Positions 1 through 7,410 of a stretch of 21,025 nt of DNA are shown here, in pieces (position 1 is the stretch's first letter; each line of letters begins with the position of its first letter). Source of the stretch: Coptodactyla brooksi (taxonomy: Eukaryota > Arthropoda > Insecta > Coleoptera > Scarabaeidae); the NCBI GenBank assembly GCA_033557675.1, contig JAWQRM010000613.1, positions 1-21,025 on the forward strand. The letters run 5' to 3'. The notes beneath the pieces were generated by a model, which was not told the DNA's origin, did no database searches, and saw only the letters and a list, made by a program, of their open reading frames with translations. A program made the position numbers and the translations under genes.

Positions 1-66
1 ACACAGTGTGATGTGCACACTTTGATAAACACTTACGAATAGAGTACTTTTTGGGCAATTTTACCA

Positions 67-70
<4 letters not shown>

Positions 71-102
<32 letters not shown>
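71..102. repeat. (TA)16 microsatellite
   Basis: An uninterrupted run of TA dinucleotides. It sits inside a copy of the AT-rich spacer of the surrounding satellite: the flanking words (a GCAATTTTAC-like left side, AAAATTCCACTTTCA on the right) recur near 2140-2200 without the TA expansion. It is therefore probably a local expansion within one satellite unit. Confidence 0.95.
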
Positions 103-105
<3 letters not shown>

Positions 106-119
106 TAATCAAAATTCCA

Positions 120-1240
120 CTTTCATTTAAGTTTTTAAAGTTCATTAGAATTAATCTATAGTTAAAGCTAAGAGTTAATTCAACTCAACAGACTGTCAGT
201 TTCGAGAAATAAAGTCTAATTATAGAATTTTTTAATCATTTCAATTATCACGATTTTGCAGAAATTCTCAACTTCAACTTAATTTTTGGCAATTTTGACA
301 AAAATGTCAAATCTGATAGTTAATTGAAATCACACTGTTAGTTTTAATACGTGTCTTGAGTCAACTGTCAAAATTCGACAGCTGATTACAACCAGTTGTC
401 AAAATTGGGTTTTGGCAGTTCGTTACAATCTGTTGTCAAACCTGACAGTTAATTGAAGTTGTACTGTCAGTTCTGATAAGTGTCTTTAGTCAACAATCAA
501 AACTGATAACTGATTTCAATCAATAATCAGACCTGACAATTGATTTCGATATATTGTCAAAAGTGACAAATGGAAGTTTGAGTATTAAAACACTGGACTG
601 TAAGACTGATGGTTGATTTCAACAAACTATCGGTTTTGACAATTAAATCGACATTATAGAATTTTAATTCATTTTAATAACAATTATAACATATAATTTT
701 TTTTTATTACAATATTATTACGTGTGTCCCATTATATTTTGAGTGCTATTTTGGTGTAAACCTAAAATGTTCAGCAAGTTTGACAATTAATTGAAATCAG
801 CTGCTAAAACTAACAGTTAAATAAAATCAACGGCCAGTTTTGATAAGTGACTTCAATGACCTGTCAAAACTGATAACTGATTTCAATCGAATACCAAAAC
901 TGACAAACAGTATTTTAGTGATTATAAAAATTCCATACTGACTGTTGATTTCAACAAACTGATAATTTTTACAGCAATTTTAATTAATTTAATCAGTATT
1001 TTTTTTCAGTTTTGGCAGTTGATTTAAAACCAGTTGTCAAAACAAAGATTTTTTAGGAATTGAAATCGGAATTAAAATCAAATGTCAGTTTCAATAACTA
1101 ACTTTAATACGTTGTCAAAACTGACAACTACATAATTTCAACCAACAGTAGAAACTGATTAGCTGAATATAATTATTAAAGAATCAAGTATCAAGGTAAT
1201 AGATTTCAAGCAACCATCATTCTTGACAGTTGGTTAATAA
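120..1240. repeat. TGTCAAAA hairpin satellite, block 1
   Basis: This is a degenerate tandem array. The basic unit is about 30 bp and reads roughly TCAACTGTCA-AAAC-TGACAGTTGA, which is itself almost a perfect hairpin. As a result both TGTCAAAAC and its complement GTTTTGACA recur along one strand. Runs of units (about 360-640, 780-950 and 1010-1160) alternate with an AT-rich spacer containing words like ATAGAATTTTAATTCATTTTAATA and ACAATTTTG. Together these form a higher-order unit of about 300-430 bp. No reading frame crosses it, and units differ by many substitutions, which suggests an old array. It could also be part of a larger noncoding mobile element. Confidence 0.8.
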
Positions 1241-1289
1241 TAGTTATGCAGTTCAACATCAATGCATGAAAAATGTTTAACTGTTTTTT

Positions 1290-1420
1290 CCCCTGCTTCG
1301 TCTTAATCGTAGTGGGTTTAGTGTATTTTGTCTGCCTGAGGAGCATTTGGTTTCTGTTCTTAGTTGACATGTTTCAACATTTGCAGTCTTGAAAATACAC
1401 ATCGAATCAATGCATTAGTT
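1290..1420 (-). mobile_element. Degraded Penelope-type terminal fragment, second family
   Basis: The segment around TTAGTTGACATGTTTCAACAT resembles the better preserved hammerhead-like piece at 8990-9026 (TAGTCGACATGTTTCAGCTT). The preceding bases also resemble each other (CCTGAGGAGCA here, CTGACGAGCAG at 8961). The ribozyme core on the minus strand is no longer recognisable here apart from GAAACATGTC. I read it as a decayed relative of the 8990 sequence. The match is short, so chance resemblance is possible. Confidence 0.35.
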
Positions 1421-1849
1421 GAATCTGTATAATTATCATTATAAAACTACATTTGAAAAAAGAATTTATAAGTCGTTGCATGGACAATAAACATAATTAT
1501 AACACAGGGTATAAATCATCAAAATATTTTAAGTTTTCCCTTGTTTCCAAATAATTCGGGTCGTGCTTGCTTGTTGCCGGGCTGTAGTCATTCAGGAGCA
1601 ATACGAAGGTGTGTAGATAGAATTGTTTAGTCTCTCCACGTCCGATATTACACGTTTTATGTTTCAGTATTTTATTACGGTAACAAAATAAAATCTTGCA
1701 GCCAGCACTCCCTGATAATTATAATATCAGAACAATAAATAAGAAAATAAATATTATTTTCATAACAATCTAGAGAGATGTTAATTTTATAATAATGTTA
1801 ATAAGTAAGTTAAACAATGTCACCACTACACCAGAGCTGAAAAGTAACT

Positions 1850-1892
1850 GCTTGACGCACGTTTCGCTAGCCAAGTTAGGATCATCAGGAGC
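1850..1892 (-). ncRNA. Hammerhead ribozyme-like motif (family 1)
   Basis: On the minus strand the order is GCUC-CUGAUGA, a weak stem II, GAA, ACGUGCGU, C, AAGC. The conserved core is complete: CUGAUGA (complement of 1882-1888), GAA (1863-1865) and a cleavage-site C (1854). Stem III is ACG/CGU with a two-base loop, as in short-stem-III hammerheads of retroelements. Stem I pairs GCU with AGC but has a C-A mismatch next to the core. Stem II has only CUA/UAG clearly paired. A perfect 11-bp inverted repeat (1876-1886 with 1893-1903) overlaps the core and would compete with the ribozyme fold. Type I hammerheads are known from Penelope-like element termini. Activity is uncertain. Confidence 0.6.
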
Positions 1893-1904
1893 GATGATCC
1901 TAAG

Positions 1905-2560
1905 ACATCTTATTTCAATCAACAAAGAACAACTTATTTCAGTCAGCTGTCAAACTGAAAGCTGATTTCAATTAACTGAAAAAACTGACAAATGGAATTG
2001 AAGTTATTAAAAAACTCAACTGTCAATACTGACAGCTGATTTCAGTTTAACCGTCAGTTTTAACAGCTAAAATGTTACTATAGAATTGTATTTCATTTAC
2101 ATAAAAGTAATTATCACGTGCATCCTAGAATACTTTTGACAATTTTGCTATAAATGAGTAAAAGAATTTTTCTAATAACAAAAATTCCATTTTCACTTTT
2201 TCAGTTCGTTACAACTGTGTTGTCAAAACTGAGTATTAAATCAAATCAGCTGTCAGTGTCAGTGTTTAATATGCAACTTCAATTAACTGCCAAAACTGAC
2301 ATCAGATTTTAGTCAACTGTCAAAACAGACAACTGGCTTCAATCGATTTGAACCAACTATCAGTTTTGATGGTTAAAATGCAATTATAAAATTTCAATCA
2401 ATAAAAGCAATTACCATCCTGATTTTTTAGCAATTTTACTAAAAATACATAAGATATATGTTTCGATAAAACAATTTTTATTTTCGTCAGTTTTGACAGT
2501 TCATTAAAGTCCATTATCAAAACCGACAGTTAATTCAAATCAACTGTTTTGATAAATGAA
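1905..2560. repeat. TGTCAAAA hairpin satellite, block 2
   Basis: The same roughly 30-bp quasi-palindromic units as block 1 occur at about 1935-2060, 2215-2370 and 2495-2550. They are separated by two copies of the AT-rich spacer (about 2075-2200 and 2385-2490). The spacer copies include TGACAATTTTGC / TTAGCAATTTTAC and AAAAATTCCATTTTC-like words, matching the spacer near 40-130. The block abuts the Penelope-like remnant that starts near 2605. Confidence 0.8.
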
Positions 2561-2608
2561 AAAGGGATGTGGTAATAATACTCTACTGGCTGTGATATTT
2601 TATACTTA

Positions 2609-2652
2609 GGCTTGACTAGTTTCGATTATTTAAATAATCATCCTCAGAAGCC
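2609..2652 (-). ncRNA. Hammerhead ribozyme-like motif at the 3' end of Penelope copy A
   Basis: The minus strand reads GGCUU (stem I), CUGAGGA (core, N7=G), U, GAUUAUU-UA-AAUAAUC (perfect 7-bp stem II), GAA, AC-UA-GU (stem III), C, AAGCC (stem I). Stem I pairs perfectly over 5 bp. All invariant core positions of the hammerhead consensus CUGANGA...GAA...H are present. The predicted cleavage is between the complements of 2614 and 2613. An extra U separates the core A9 from stem II. The very short stem III recalls the small Penelope-associated hammerhead variants reported to act as dimers. It lies just downstream of the GIY-YIG coding remnant, where the terminal repeat of such an element is expected. 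Confidence 0.72.
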
Positions 2653-2898
2653 TTTGCAACTATAAAGAGATAACTATAAAATGAATTAAAAATATAATGT
2701 AGCTTTATAGGGGTTAGTAAATTAGAAAAATTATTTGATTCTTTTTGGTAATCAACTGGAAGAAACGTATAAACAATGAGAAAAACTTACGTTTAGGTGA
2801 GGGTTAAAAGCTTTTGTTGCAGGTTGAAGTGATGTACACCAGGCACAGATACATATTGAAACCACATGTTATGTTAGGGTCGTTTTGTATGTAAAAGT

Positions 2899-3135
2899 TT
2901 ATCTATTTCGAATGACTATGTTAATTCTAGAAGATAGCTTGTTAGGTATTTCATGTACTATTTTTATATTATGTTTTTCATTCAAGTTACATTTTGTAAA
3001 AAGTAAGTGTTTATCGAAGTTGGATCTTTCATTCAGTTTGGGTTCTTTTATTCTTAGTTTAAGGGCTCTTCCTGTTTCTCCTATGTATGTGGCCTGACGT
3101 ATTGCACTGTAATTCATAGACACCATTCTTATCAA
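2899..3135 (-). pseudogene. GIY-YIG endonuclease domain remnant of Penelope copy A
   Basis: A 78-residue open stretch on the minus strand carries YIGETGR at about residues 17-23, then a basic helix-like segment (LKLRIKEP) and a histidine-containing segment (FDKHLLFTK). This is the usual run of the GIY-YIG domain fused C-terminally to Penelope-like reverse transcriptases. The first methionine is probably not a real start; the stretch is the C-terminal part of a longer polyprotein. The upstream continuation (3140-3400) reads as linker only after frame changes. A homologous, more damaged copy lies at 7846-8050. Confidence 0.85.
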
Positions 3136-3394
3136 TTTTATTGATCTTGTCCTGGTGTTATTGTGGATTTGTTTTAATAAACTGTTGGTCTTAAATGTTG
3201 TATCTATTGAGAAGTTTTTCTAGGTTATTAGATATGTATCTTTGATATGTGACTTTACTATTAATTTACGATGAACTTACGTATTGTTGTTGTTTGTTTT
3301 TAAGGTTGTTGTGATATTATTGTGTATTTGTTCATATTTCTTATTGATTATCACAGTAGGTAATCAATATTGATTTTATTGTTTTCTTCCAATT

Positions 3395-3683
3395 CAAGAT
3401 TGAATTTAATATTGTTAATTGAGTTTTGTGATTCTTTTATTGACGTTATGTTGTCATATTTCCATATTATAAGGATATCATCTACGTATCTTTCCATGTT
3501 ATTGTGTTATAAATGTTTTTAATTCTAAATGTTTTTTTTTTAGAATTGTATTCTCGAAATCATTTATAAATATATCTGCCATTAAACGACTCAGGGGGGA
3601 TCCCATAGGTAAACCGTCTTTCAGGGTACAGATATTATTGTCAAAGGAACAAAGAAGTGAAAAAGATTTGAGCAGAAAGTTTT
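3395..3683 (-). pseudogene. Reverse transcriptase palm remnant of Penelope copy A
   Basis: The minus-strand frame from about 3680 to 3540 reads through FDNNICTL, then GLPMGSPLS and ADIFINDFENTIL. After a frame shift, MERYVDDILIIWKYDN follows at about 3497-3450. YVDD holds the two adjacent catalytic aspartates that bind metal in reverse transcriptases. GLPMGSPLS is the strand and turn before it that touches template. The distance between motifs fits the family apart from the shift. The more N-terminal fingers motifs are absent because the element ends at the satellite junction. Confidence 0.88.
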
Positions 3684-3960
3684 GATAAGTGACTTGAATT
3701 AACTGTCAAAAGTAACAACTTACGTCAATTGATTTCAACCAACCGTCAATTTTGACACATAAAACCTATTAGGCAATTTTAATTCAGTTGAATAAAAGCA
3801 ACTATTATATGTATGGACAATTTTGTAGTAACCAAATAAAATAACTTTTTAATATCAAAAATGAAATTTTTGTACATTTTGATAGTTCACTGAAATCTGT
3901 TTTAAACTTTACTGAAATCAGATTTCAGTTTTGTTAAGTCACCACTGTCACATACAGCCA
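3675..3960. repeat. TGTCAAAA hairpin satellite, block 3 (fused to Penelope copy A)
   Basis: It contains two hairpin units (TAACTGTCAAAAGTAACAACTT and CCAACCGTCAATTTTGACA) and one copy of the spacer (GCAATTTTAATTCAGTTGAA to ACAATTTTGTAG). The block matches 7065-7345 closely over its whole length by eye. This shows that the fusion of the satellite with the Penelope remnant predates the duplication that made both copies. Confidence 0.8.
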
Positions 3961-4101
3961 TAAAAACAGTTATAAATAAAAATATTAATGAATGGGAGAA
4001 AGAAGATAAAAATATGAGAACAGTTTGCACAAGGGAATGAATAGATAAGAAAGAGACATTTATTTGATGTTTGGGAGAGAAATAATATAAATATAAATTT
4101 T

Positions 4102-5009
4102 CTACAATAATGTAAATACACACAATATAAATTCTCTACATGAACAACTTATTTAAACCGATAGTTTTTTAACAACCTGAATGTAGCCACCGTACGTTAC
4201 GAAAAATTCAAATCCGGCTCTGCGTCTCGACGTTTCACGGTCGACTAGGGCAGATCCGTCGTCATGGTGACCTGATATTGAATTGCTCGTTGGTTTAGGC
4301 AGCCCACACCAAATCGGTTGTAAATGAGAAATTCGAAGAAATCGTTAATAGAACAATGATAAAAAAAATTCCAAATAAAAACAAAACCAAAAATCAACAT
4401 CGACATAATAAACTTTATTAAACTGGTTAAAATCGTATTGAATCCACTGAACGTCCATAGAAATTTCGAATATTTTCTGGCGGCCGCTTTAAATAAATAA
4501 AATATTCTCGATTTATGTACTACTTCCTACGTTCATACCAACCGTATACATTTGGAATCGAAAACACCTCCTACGTGAACAACGTATCACGCAAATATTT
4601 GGTCTTATTGCGTCCATATTAAATACATTTATTATCGATTTCACGTACGCCTAAAAAGTTAATTAAGGTCGAAATTAAACAAATCCACAGAATTATCGAT
4701 AAGAATTTTTTAATTCAAGGAAGTACAGGTGTCCTAACAATGTTTAAAATTCTCAAAACAGTATTATTTTATACTCAAATGAAAATATAAAAGCGATTAG
4801 CAATCTAATTATCTAATGTAGGCAACTCCCAACCCAACCCAGTCCCCAAATATGTATTATTTATCAGTGGATCAACAAACCAATATCGAACCTCATAAAT
4901 ACGCTTATCAATAAACACATTTTCTTGCTATTTCAATAAGTAAGATATTTGCATTTATAAGAAATATAAAGGGAGAGTCAAATCAGTTATACCAAGGGCG
5001 AAAATATAG
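4102..5009. other. AT-rich interval without a supported gene
   Basis: No coding similarity or long frame is visible. A short GC-richer patch at about 4185-4330 (CCGGCTCTGCGTCTCGACG and following) stands out from AT-rich surroundings. On the minus strand it contains GAAACGTCGAGACG, reminiscent of hammerhead 3' halves, but I could not find a matching core. The rest (4340-5000) is unremarkable. Confidence 0.6.
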
Positions 5010-5384
5010 CAAAAAGAAAAAACGGTTATAGAAGTGATGGGCGAAGACGCAAGGGATAAAAGGACAGCTAATGGAATTGACAAGATATTTCAGAAAATGA
5101 TTAATGAATATGTGAACAGATCTACAAAATATTAAAAAGAGTATGGAAGGAGGATGAGATGCCAAAGGAGTGGAATACATTTATAATGAGGATAATCCCA
5201 AAGAAAGCATTGCATAAATTATAGACACGTAACATTATTGGCCAAGGAAGTTTAAGTGAACATCATTATGGATTTAGGCAAGGAAAATCAATAACAGGTG
5301 CTATCAAGAGTATGAGATAAATAGTAGAAAAGGGCTGCAAATTAAGTATAGACACGCATTTAATGCTTATCGATGATACATATT
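5010..5384 (+). pseudogene. Non-LTR retrotransposon reverse transcriptase fragment
   Basis: The plus strand reads ANGIDKIFQKMINEY, then after a frame change IYKILKRVWKEDEMPKEW, then IIPKK. After a deletion it reads YGFRQGKSITGAI, with IDTHLMLIDD following. These match, in order, the early reverse transcriptase blocks of LINE-type elements: a G-D/N-GI-x-E/K region, the I/L-W-x-E-x-x-P-x-W block, the PI-x-KK block, and the GFR-x-G-x-S-T block before the first catalytic aspartate region. The NNYRG segment between PKK and GFR is largely deleted, and there are in-frame stops. The fragment ends near 5384, where a hairpin-rich unrelated sequence begins. An RTE- or Jockey-like clade is plausible, but I cannot choose. 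Confidence 0.82.
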
Positions 5385-5510
5385 ATTTGAGGTCTGTGGT
5401 CTCGTAGTTACTAAAACTAACAAAGTGTTTTTATACTCGAAGGTTTATTATCTAACAAACCTTCTTCAGGAGAATGAATTTCTCCTGAAGATTCATGATT
5501 CACTCATGAC
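5385..5510 (-). other. Twin hairpins, possible Penelope-type terminal fragment (third family)
   Basis: Two perfect inverted repeats lie back to back. The first is GAAGGTTT (5439-5446) with AAACCTTC (5457-5464). The second is an 11-bp repeat (5464-5474 with 5480-5490) with a 5-base loop. On the minus strand the order is CCUGAAGA, a stem, then CGAGUAU. This resembles hammerhead CUGANGA-stem II-GAA, except that GAG replaces GAA and no cleavage triplet is evident. The sequence interrupts the non-LTR element, with its RT fragment on the left and its C-terminal tail on the right, so it may be an insertion. Confidence 0.4.
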
Positions 5511-5899
5511 TGAGAGAATCTAATGGAGTAGTAAGGACTCAGGTTATCGGCTATGCTTTTCTTTATATCTCTGGGCCAAATGATGAATAAAACAGAAATG
5601 AGTGTGATTAACAACACATCAGTATAGATTATAACTTATGGTTATACATCACCTCAAGGAAGCTTTAGAGACTTTAAGAAAAGTACAAGTGTTAATCTCT
5701 TCTATCTTCTTCAGTAGACAAGAAAACAACAGAAAAATTAAAGATATATTCAAATTCAGAAATAAATATATTCAAATACACTGGTGGCCTCATAAATAGA
5801 ATAAATGAAAATCATAAAACATATAATACAAACAGGATATAAGAAACAATTATTGTAACACAAATTAAACTTTTTGAGCGAAAATTATGGAAGAGATCT

Positions 5900-6035
5900 G
5901 AATGGATCTTTGCTTATCGGAATGGATCTCACCAGAGAAAAGAAGAAGGGGACGATGAAAGGTCCAAGTGGAACAAAACGTTGAAGAAGTAATAATCACA
6001 AACAGGAGAGAGAAAATAATGCACAAAATATAATA
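5900..6035 (+). pseudogene. Non-LTR retrotransposon ORF2 C-terminal tail, copy 1
   Basis: One frame reads PEKRRRGR, a stop, KVQVEQNVEE and ITNRREK. The same pattern, an arginine-rich GRPxKRW-like stretch followed by a QVEE-like helix and a (T)NWRE-like block, ends many arthropod non-LTR polyproteins. It lies about 520 bases after the RT fragment in the same orientation, consistent with a shared origin once the insert at 5385-5510 and deletions are allowed for. There is one in-frame stop where the family usually has a P/W-rich turn. Confidence 0.72.
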
Positions 6036-6058
6036 AAGGAAGATTATTCAAGATATTC

Positions 6059-6425
6059 AAGTATTCCTAAAAGTCTAGTCCTAACAGCCTTCATTTCTAC
6101 AAAAATGTACAGCTTATTGTATCATATAAGACATTTGCAAAGTTAAAAAGATTGGAGCGCATGTATAGCATAAAACACTGTCTTTTTTTAACTGGCAATC
6201 GAAGTTCACTGTTAACATTAAAAAAATGTCAATTTTGTTTACAATGTTGGCAGCTCGCTAATTCTCAATTAAAACTTTATAAACGATACTATGACCCTGT
6301 TTTCGGAAAAGTTAATACTTACAATACTGGTTTATTCAAAATTAAAATTATGGTAGACAGGTTATTGCTGATTTTTATGCTGCTATTGGTGTCATTTTCC
6401 AGTCGAGATTGATCATTATACGAAG
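6059..6425. repeat. Interspersed repeat X, copy 1
   Basis: This sequence recurs, diverged, at 8131-8527 and 8573-8915. Shared words include TTCCTAAAAGTCTA...AACAGC, ATGTATAGCATAAAA, CAATC.GAA.TTC, CAACGTAGGCAGTTC-like, and a closing CAGTCGAGATTG...ATACGA. It follows directly on the retrotransposon tail at 5900-6035. It may therefore be the 3' untranslated part of that element. The open frame inside copy 1 is broken in the other two copies, so I treat it as noncoding. Confidence 0.65.
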
Positions 6426-6535
6426 TTTATATAAGAAAAATACATGGAATTTTCTCAAAAAATCATTCTTTATTCCTCAATGCTAATTTCGTCCCCTTCA
6501 AAGTAATTCCCTTAAAATATAATACAGTGAAGATA

Positions 6536-6640
6536 ACGGAATGGAAAGATCAAGTGGAACAAAACGTTGGAGATATAAAGATCACAAATTGGAGAGAGAA
6601 AATAATATCCAGAAGAGAATGAAGAAAGATTGTAGTAATG
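6536..6640 (+). pseudogene. Non-LTR retrotransposon ORF2 C-terminal tail, copy 2
   Basis: The frame reads WKDQVEQNV, then ITNWREK, then SRRE before a stop. It is closer to the usual family tail than copy 1, because it keeps the tryptophans of WKDQ and NWRE. At the DNA level it repeats about 75 bases of copy 1 (AAGTGGAACAAAACGTTG and GGAGAGAGAAAATAAT are shared). It lies about 600 bp downstream of copy 1 with repeat X between them, so two partial insertions or a tandem copy are possible. Confidence 0.75.
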
Positions 6641-6739
6641 TGTTAAAATAGATTCATTGTTTATCAGTTTATACCCAGGTACCATAAATCAAAAAGGGTA
6701 ATTTGAAATAATACTCTTCTGACTGTGTTAATGTATATT

Positions 6740-6783
6740 GGCTAAACTAGTTTCGATTAATTAAATAATCATCTTCAGAAGCC
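6740..6783 (-). ncRNA. Decayed hammerhead-like motif of copy B
   Basis: The minus strand has GGCUU-CUGAAGA-U, stem II GAUUAUUUAAUUAAUC, GAA, ACUAGU, U, UAGCC. Core and stem III agree with copy A. However, the cleavage-site base is U instead of C, the first stem I pair is U-U, and stem II has a mismatch. It is probably weakened or inactive. A difference at N7 (A here, G in copy A) falls at the one core position that tolerates any base. Confidence 0.6.
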
Positions 6784-7064
6784 TTTGGAACTATAAAGAG
6801 AGTAGTATTTGGTTAATTGAGTTTTGAAATTCTTTTATCGAAGTTATGTTGTCTTTCCATATTATAAGGATATCATTTATTATTATTATTTTGTAAATGT
6901 TTTTTTTTTAGAATTGTATTCTCGAAATCACCTATAAATATATCTGCCATTGGACCGCTCAGGGGGGATCCCATAGGTAAACCGCCTTTCAGGGTATAGA
7001 CATTATTGTCAAAGGAGCAAAAAGATTTGAAGCAGAAGAAGTGAAGAAGATTTGAGCAGAAAGT

Positions 7065-7345
7065 TTTGATAAGTGACTTAAATTAACTGTCAAAAGTAAC
7101 AACATACGTCAATTGATTTCAACCAACCGTCAATTTTGACACATAAAACCTATTGCGCAATTTTAATTCAGTTGAATAAAAGCAACTACTACATGTATGG
7201 ACAATTTTGTAGTACATCGATAAAATAAGTTTTTAATATCAAAAATGAAATTTTTGTACATTTTGACAGTTCATTGAAATCTGTCTTAAAGTTTGCTGAA
7301 ATCAGATTTCAATTTTGTTAAATCTAAAGGGATTGAATAGATATG
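7065..7345. repeat. TGTCAAAA hairpin satellite, block 4 (in copy B)
   Basis: This is near-identical by eye to block 3. It starts with AAAGTTTTGATAAGTGACTT and continues with the CAACCGTCAATTTTGACA hairpin and the spacer GCAATTTTAATTCAGTTGAA. The differences are scattered single bases, which marks it as a duplicate rather than independent satellite. Confidence 0.8.
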
Positions 7346-7410
7346 AAAGGGACATTTATTTGATGTTTGGGAGATAAATTATATAAATATAAATTATATA
7401 ATTTAATTTA

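Larger units (their letters stand above)
2605..3683 (-). pseudogene. Penelope-like retroelement, 5'-truncated (copy A)
   Basis: Read on the minus strand, the order is the reverse transcriptase palm, a linker, a GIY-YIG endonuclease, a short 3' region and a hammerhead-like motif. This is the layout of endonuclease-bearing Penelope-like elements. The RT shows GLPMGSPLS (3589-3615) followed by ADIF, and the catalytic YVDD (3477-3488) followed by ILIIWKY. YIGETGR of the GIY-YIG domain lies at 3067-3087. At least two frame changes separate these blocks, and the RT fingers are missing. At about 3683 the coding frame runs straight into TGTCAAAA satellite sequence. The element is dead as a coding unit. 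It shares its left and right flanks with the block at 6693-7396, so the two are related by duplication rather than independent insertion. Confidence 0.9.
6693..7396 (-). pseudogene. Duplicate of the Penelope/satellite block, internally deleted (copy B)
   Basis: Both ends match the block at 2555-4101: AATAATACTCT before the element and GATGTTTGGGAGA after the satellite. About 740 bases present in copy A, including the whole GIY-YIG region, are missing at a junction near 6802-6812. About 80 bases are also missing near 7325. The RT remnant keeps GLPMGSPLS (about 6958-6984) and ADIFIGDFENTIL. The YVDD is destroyed: TAC-GTA is replaced by ATT-repeat sequence and the first aspartate reads as asparagine (NDILIIW). 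The satellite part (7065-7345) is the best conserved portion. Confidence 0.85.

Noticed and set aside
120..1240. Possible CRISPR array because of regularly recurring palindromic words.
   Set aside because: Units are degenerate and contiguous without unique spacers of constant length, there are no cas-like genes, and the context is eukaryotic.
4224..4245. GAAACGTCGAGACG on the minus strand resembles a hammerhead 3' half.
   Set aside because: No CUGANGA-like core or stem I partner lies upstream on that strand within a reasonable distance.
3902..5180. Short minus-strand frames at 3902-4123 and 4983-5180.
   Set aside because: The first lies in satellite and AT-rich sequence; the second is antisense to the LINE reverse transcriptase fragment.
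6152..6412. 86-codon open frame on the plus strand inside repeat X copy 1.
   Set aside because: It starts at TTG, and the frame is closed by stops and indels in the two other copies of the same repeat.
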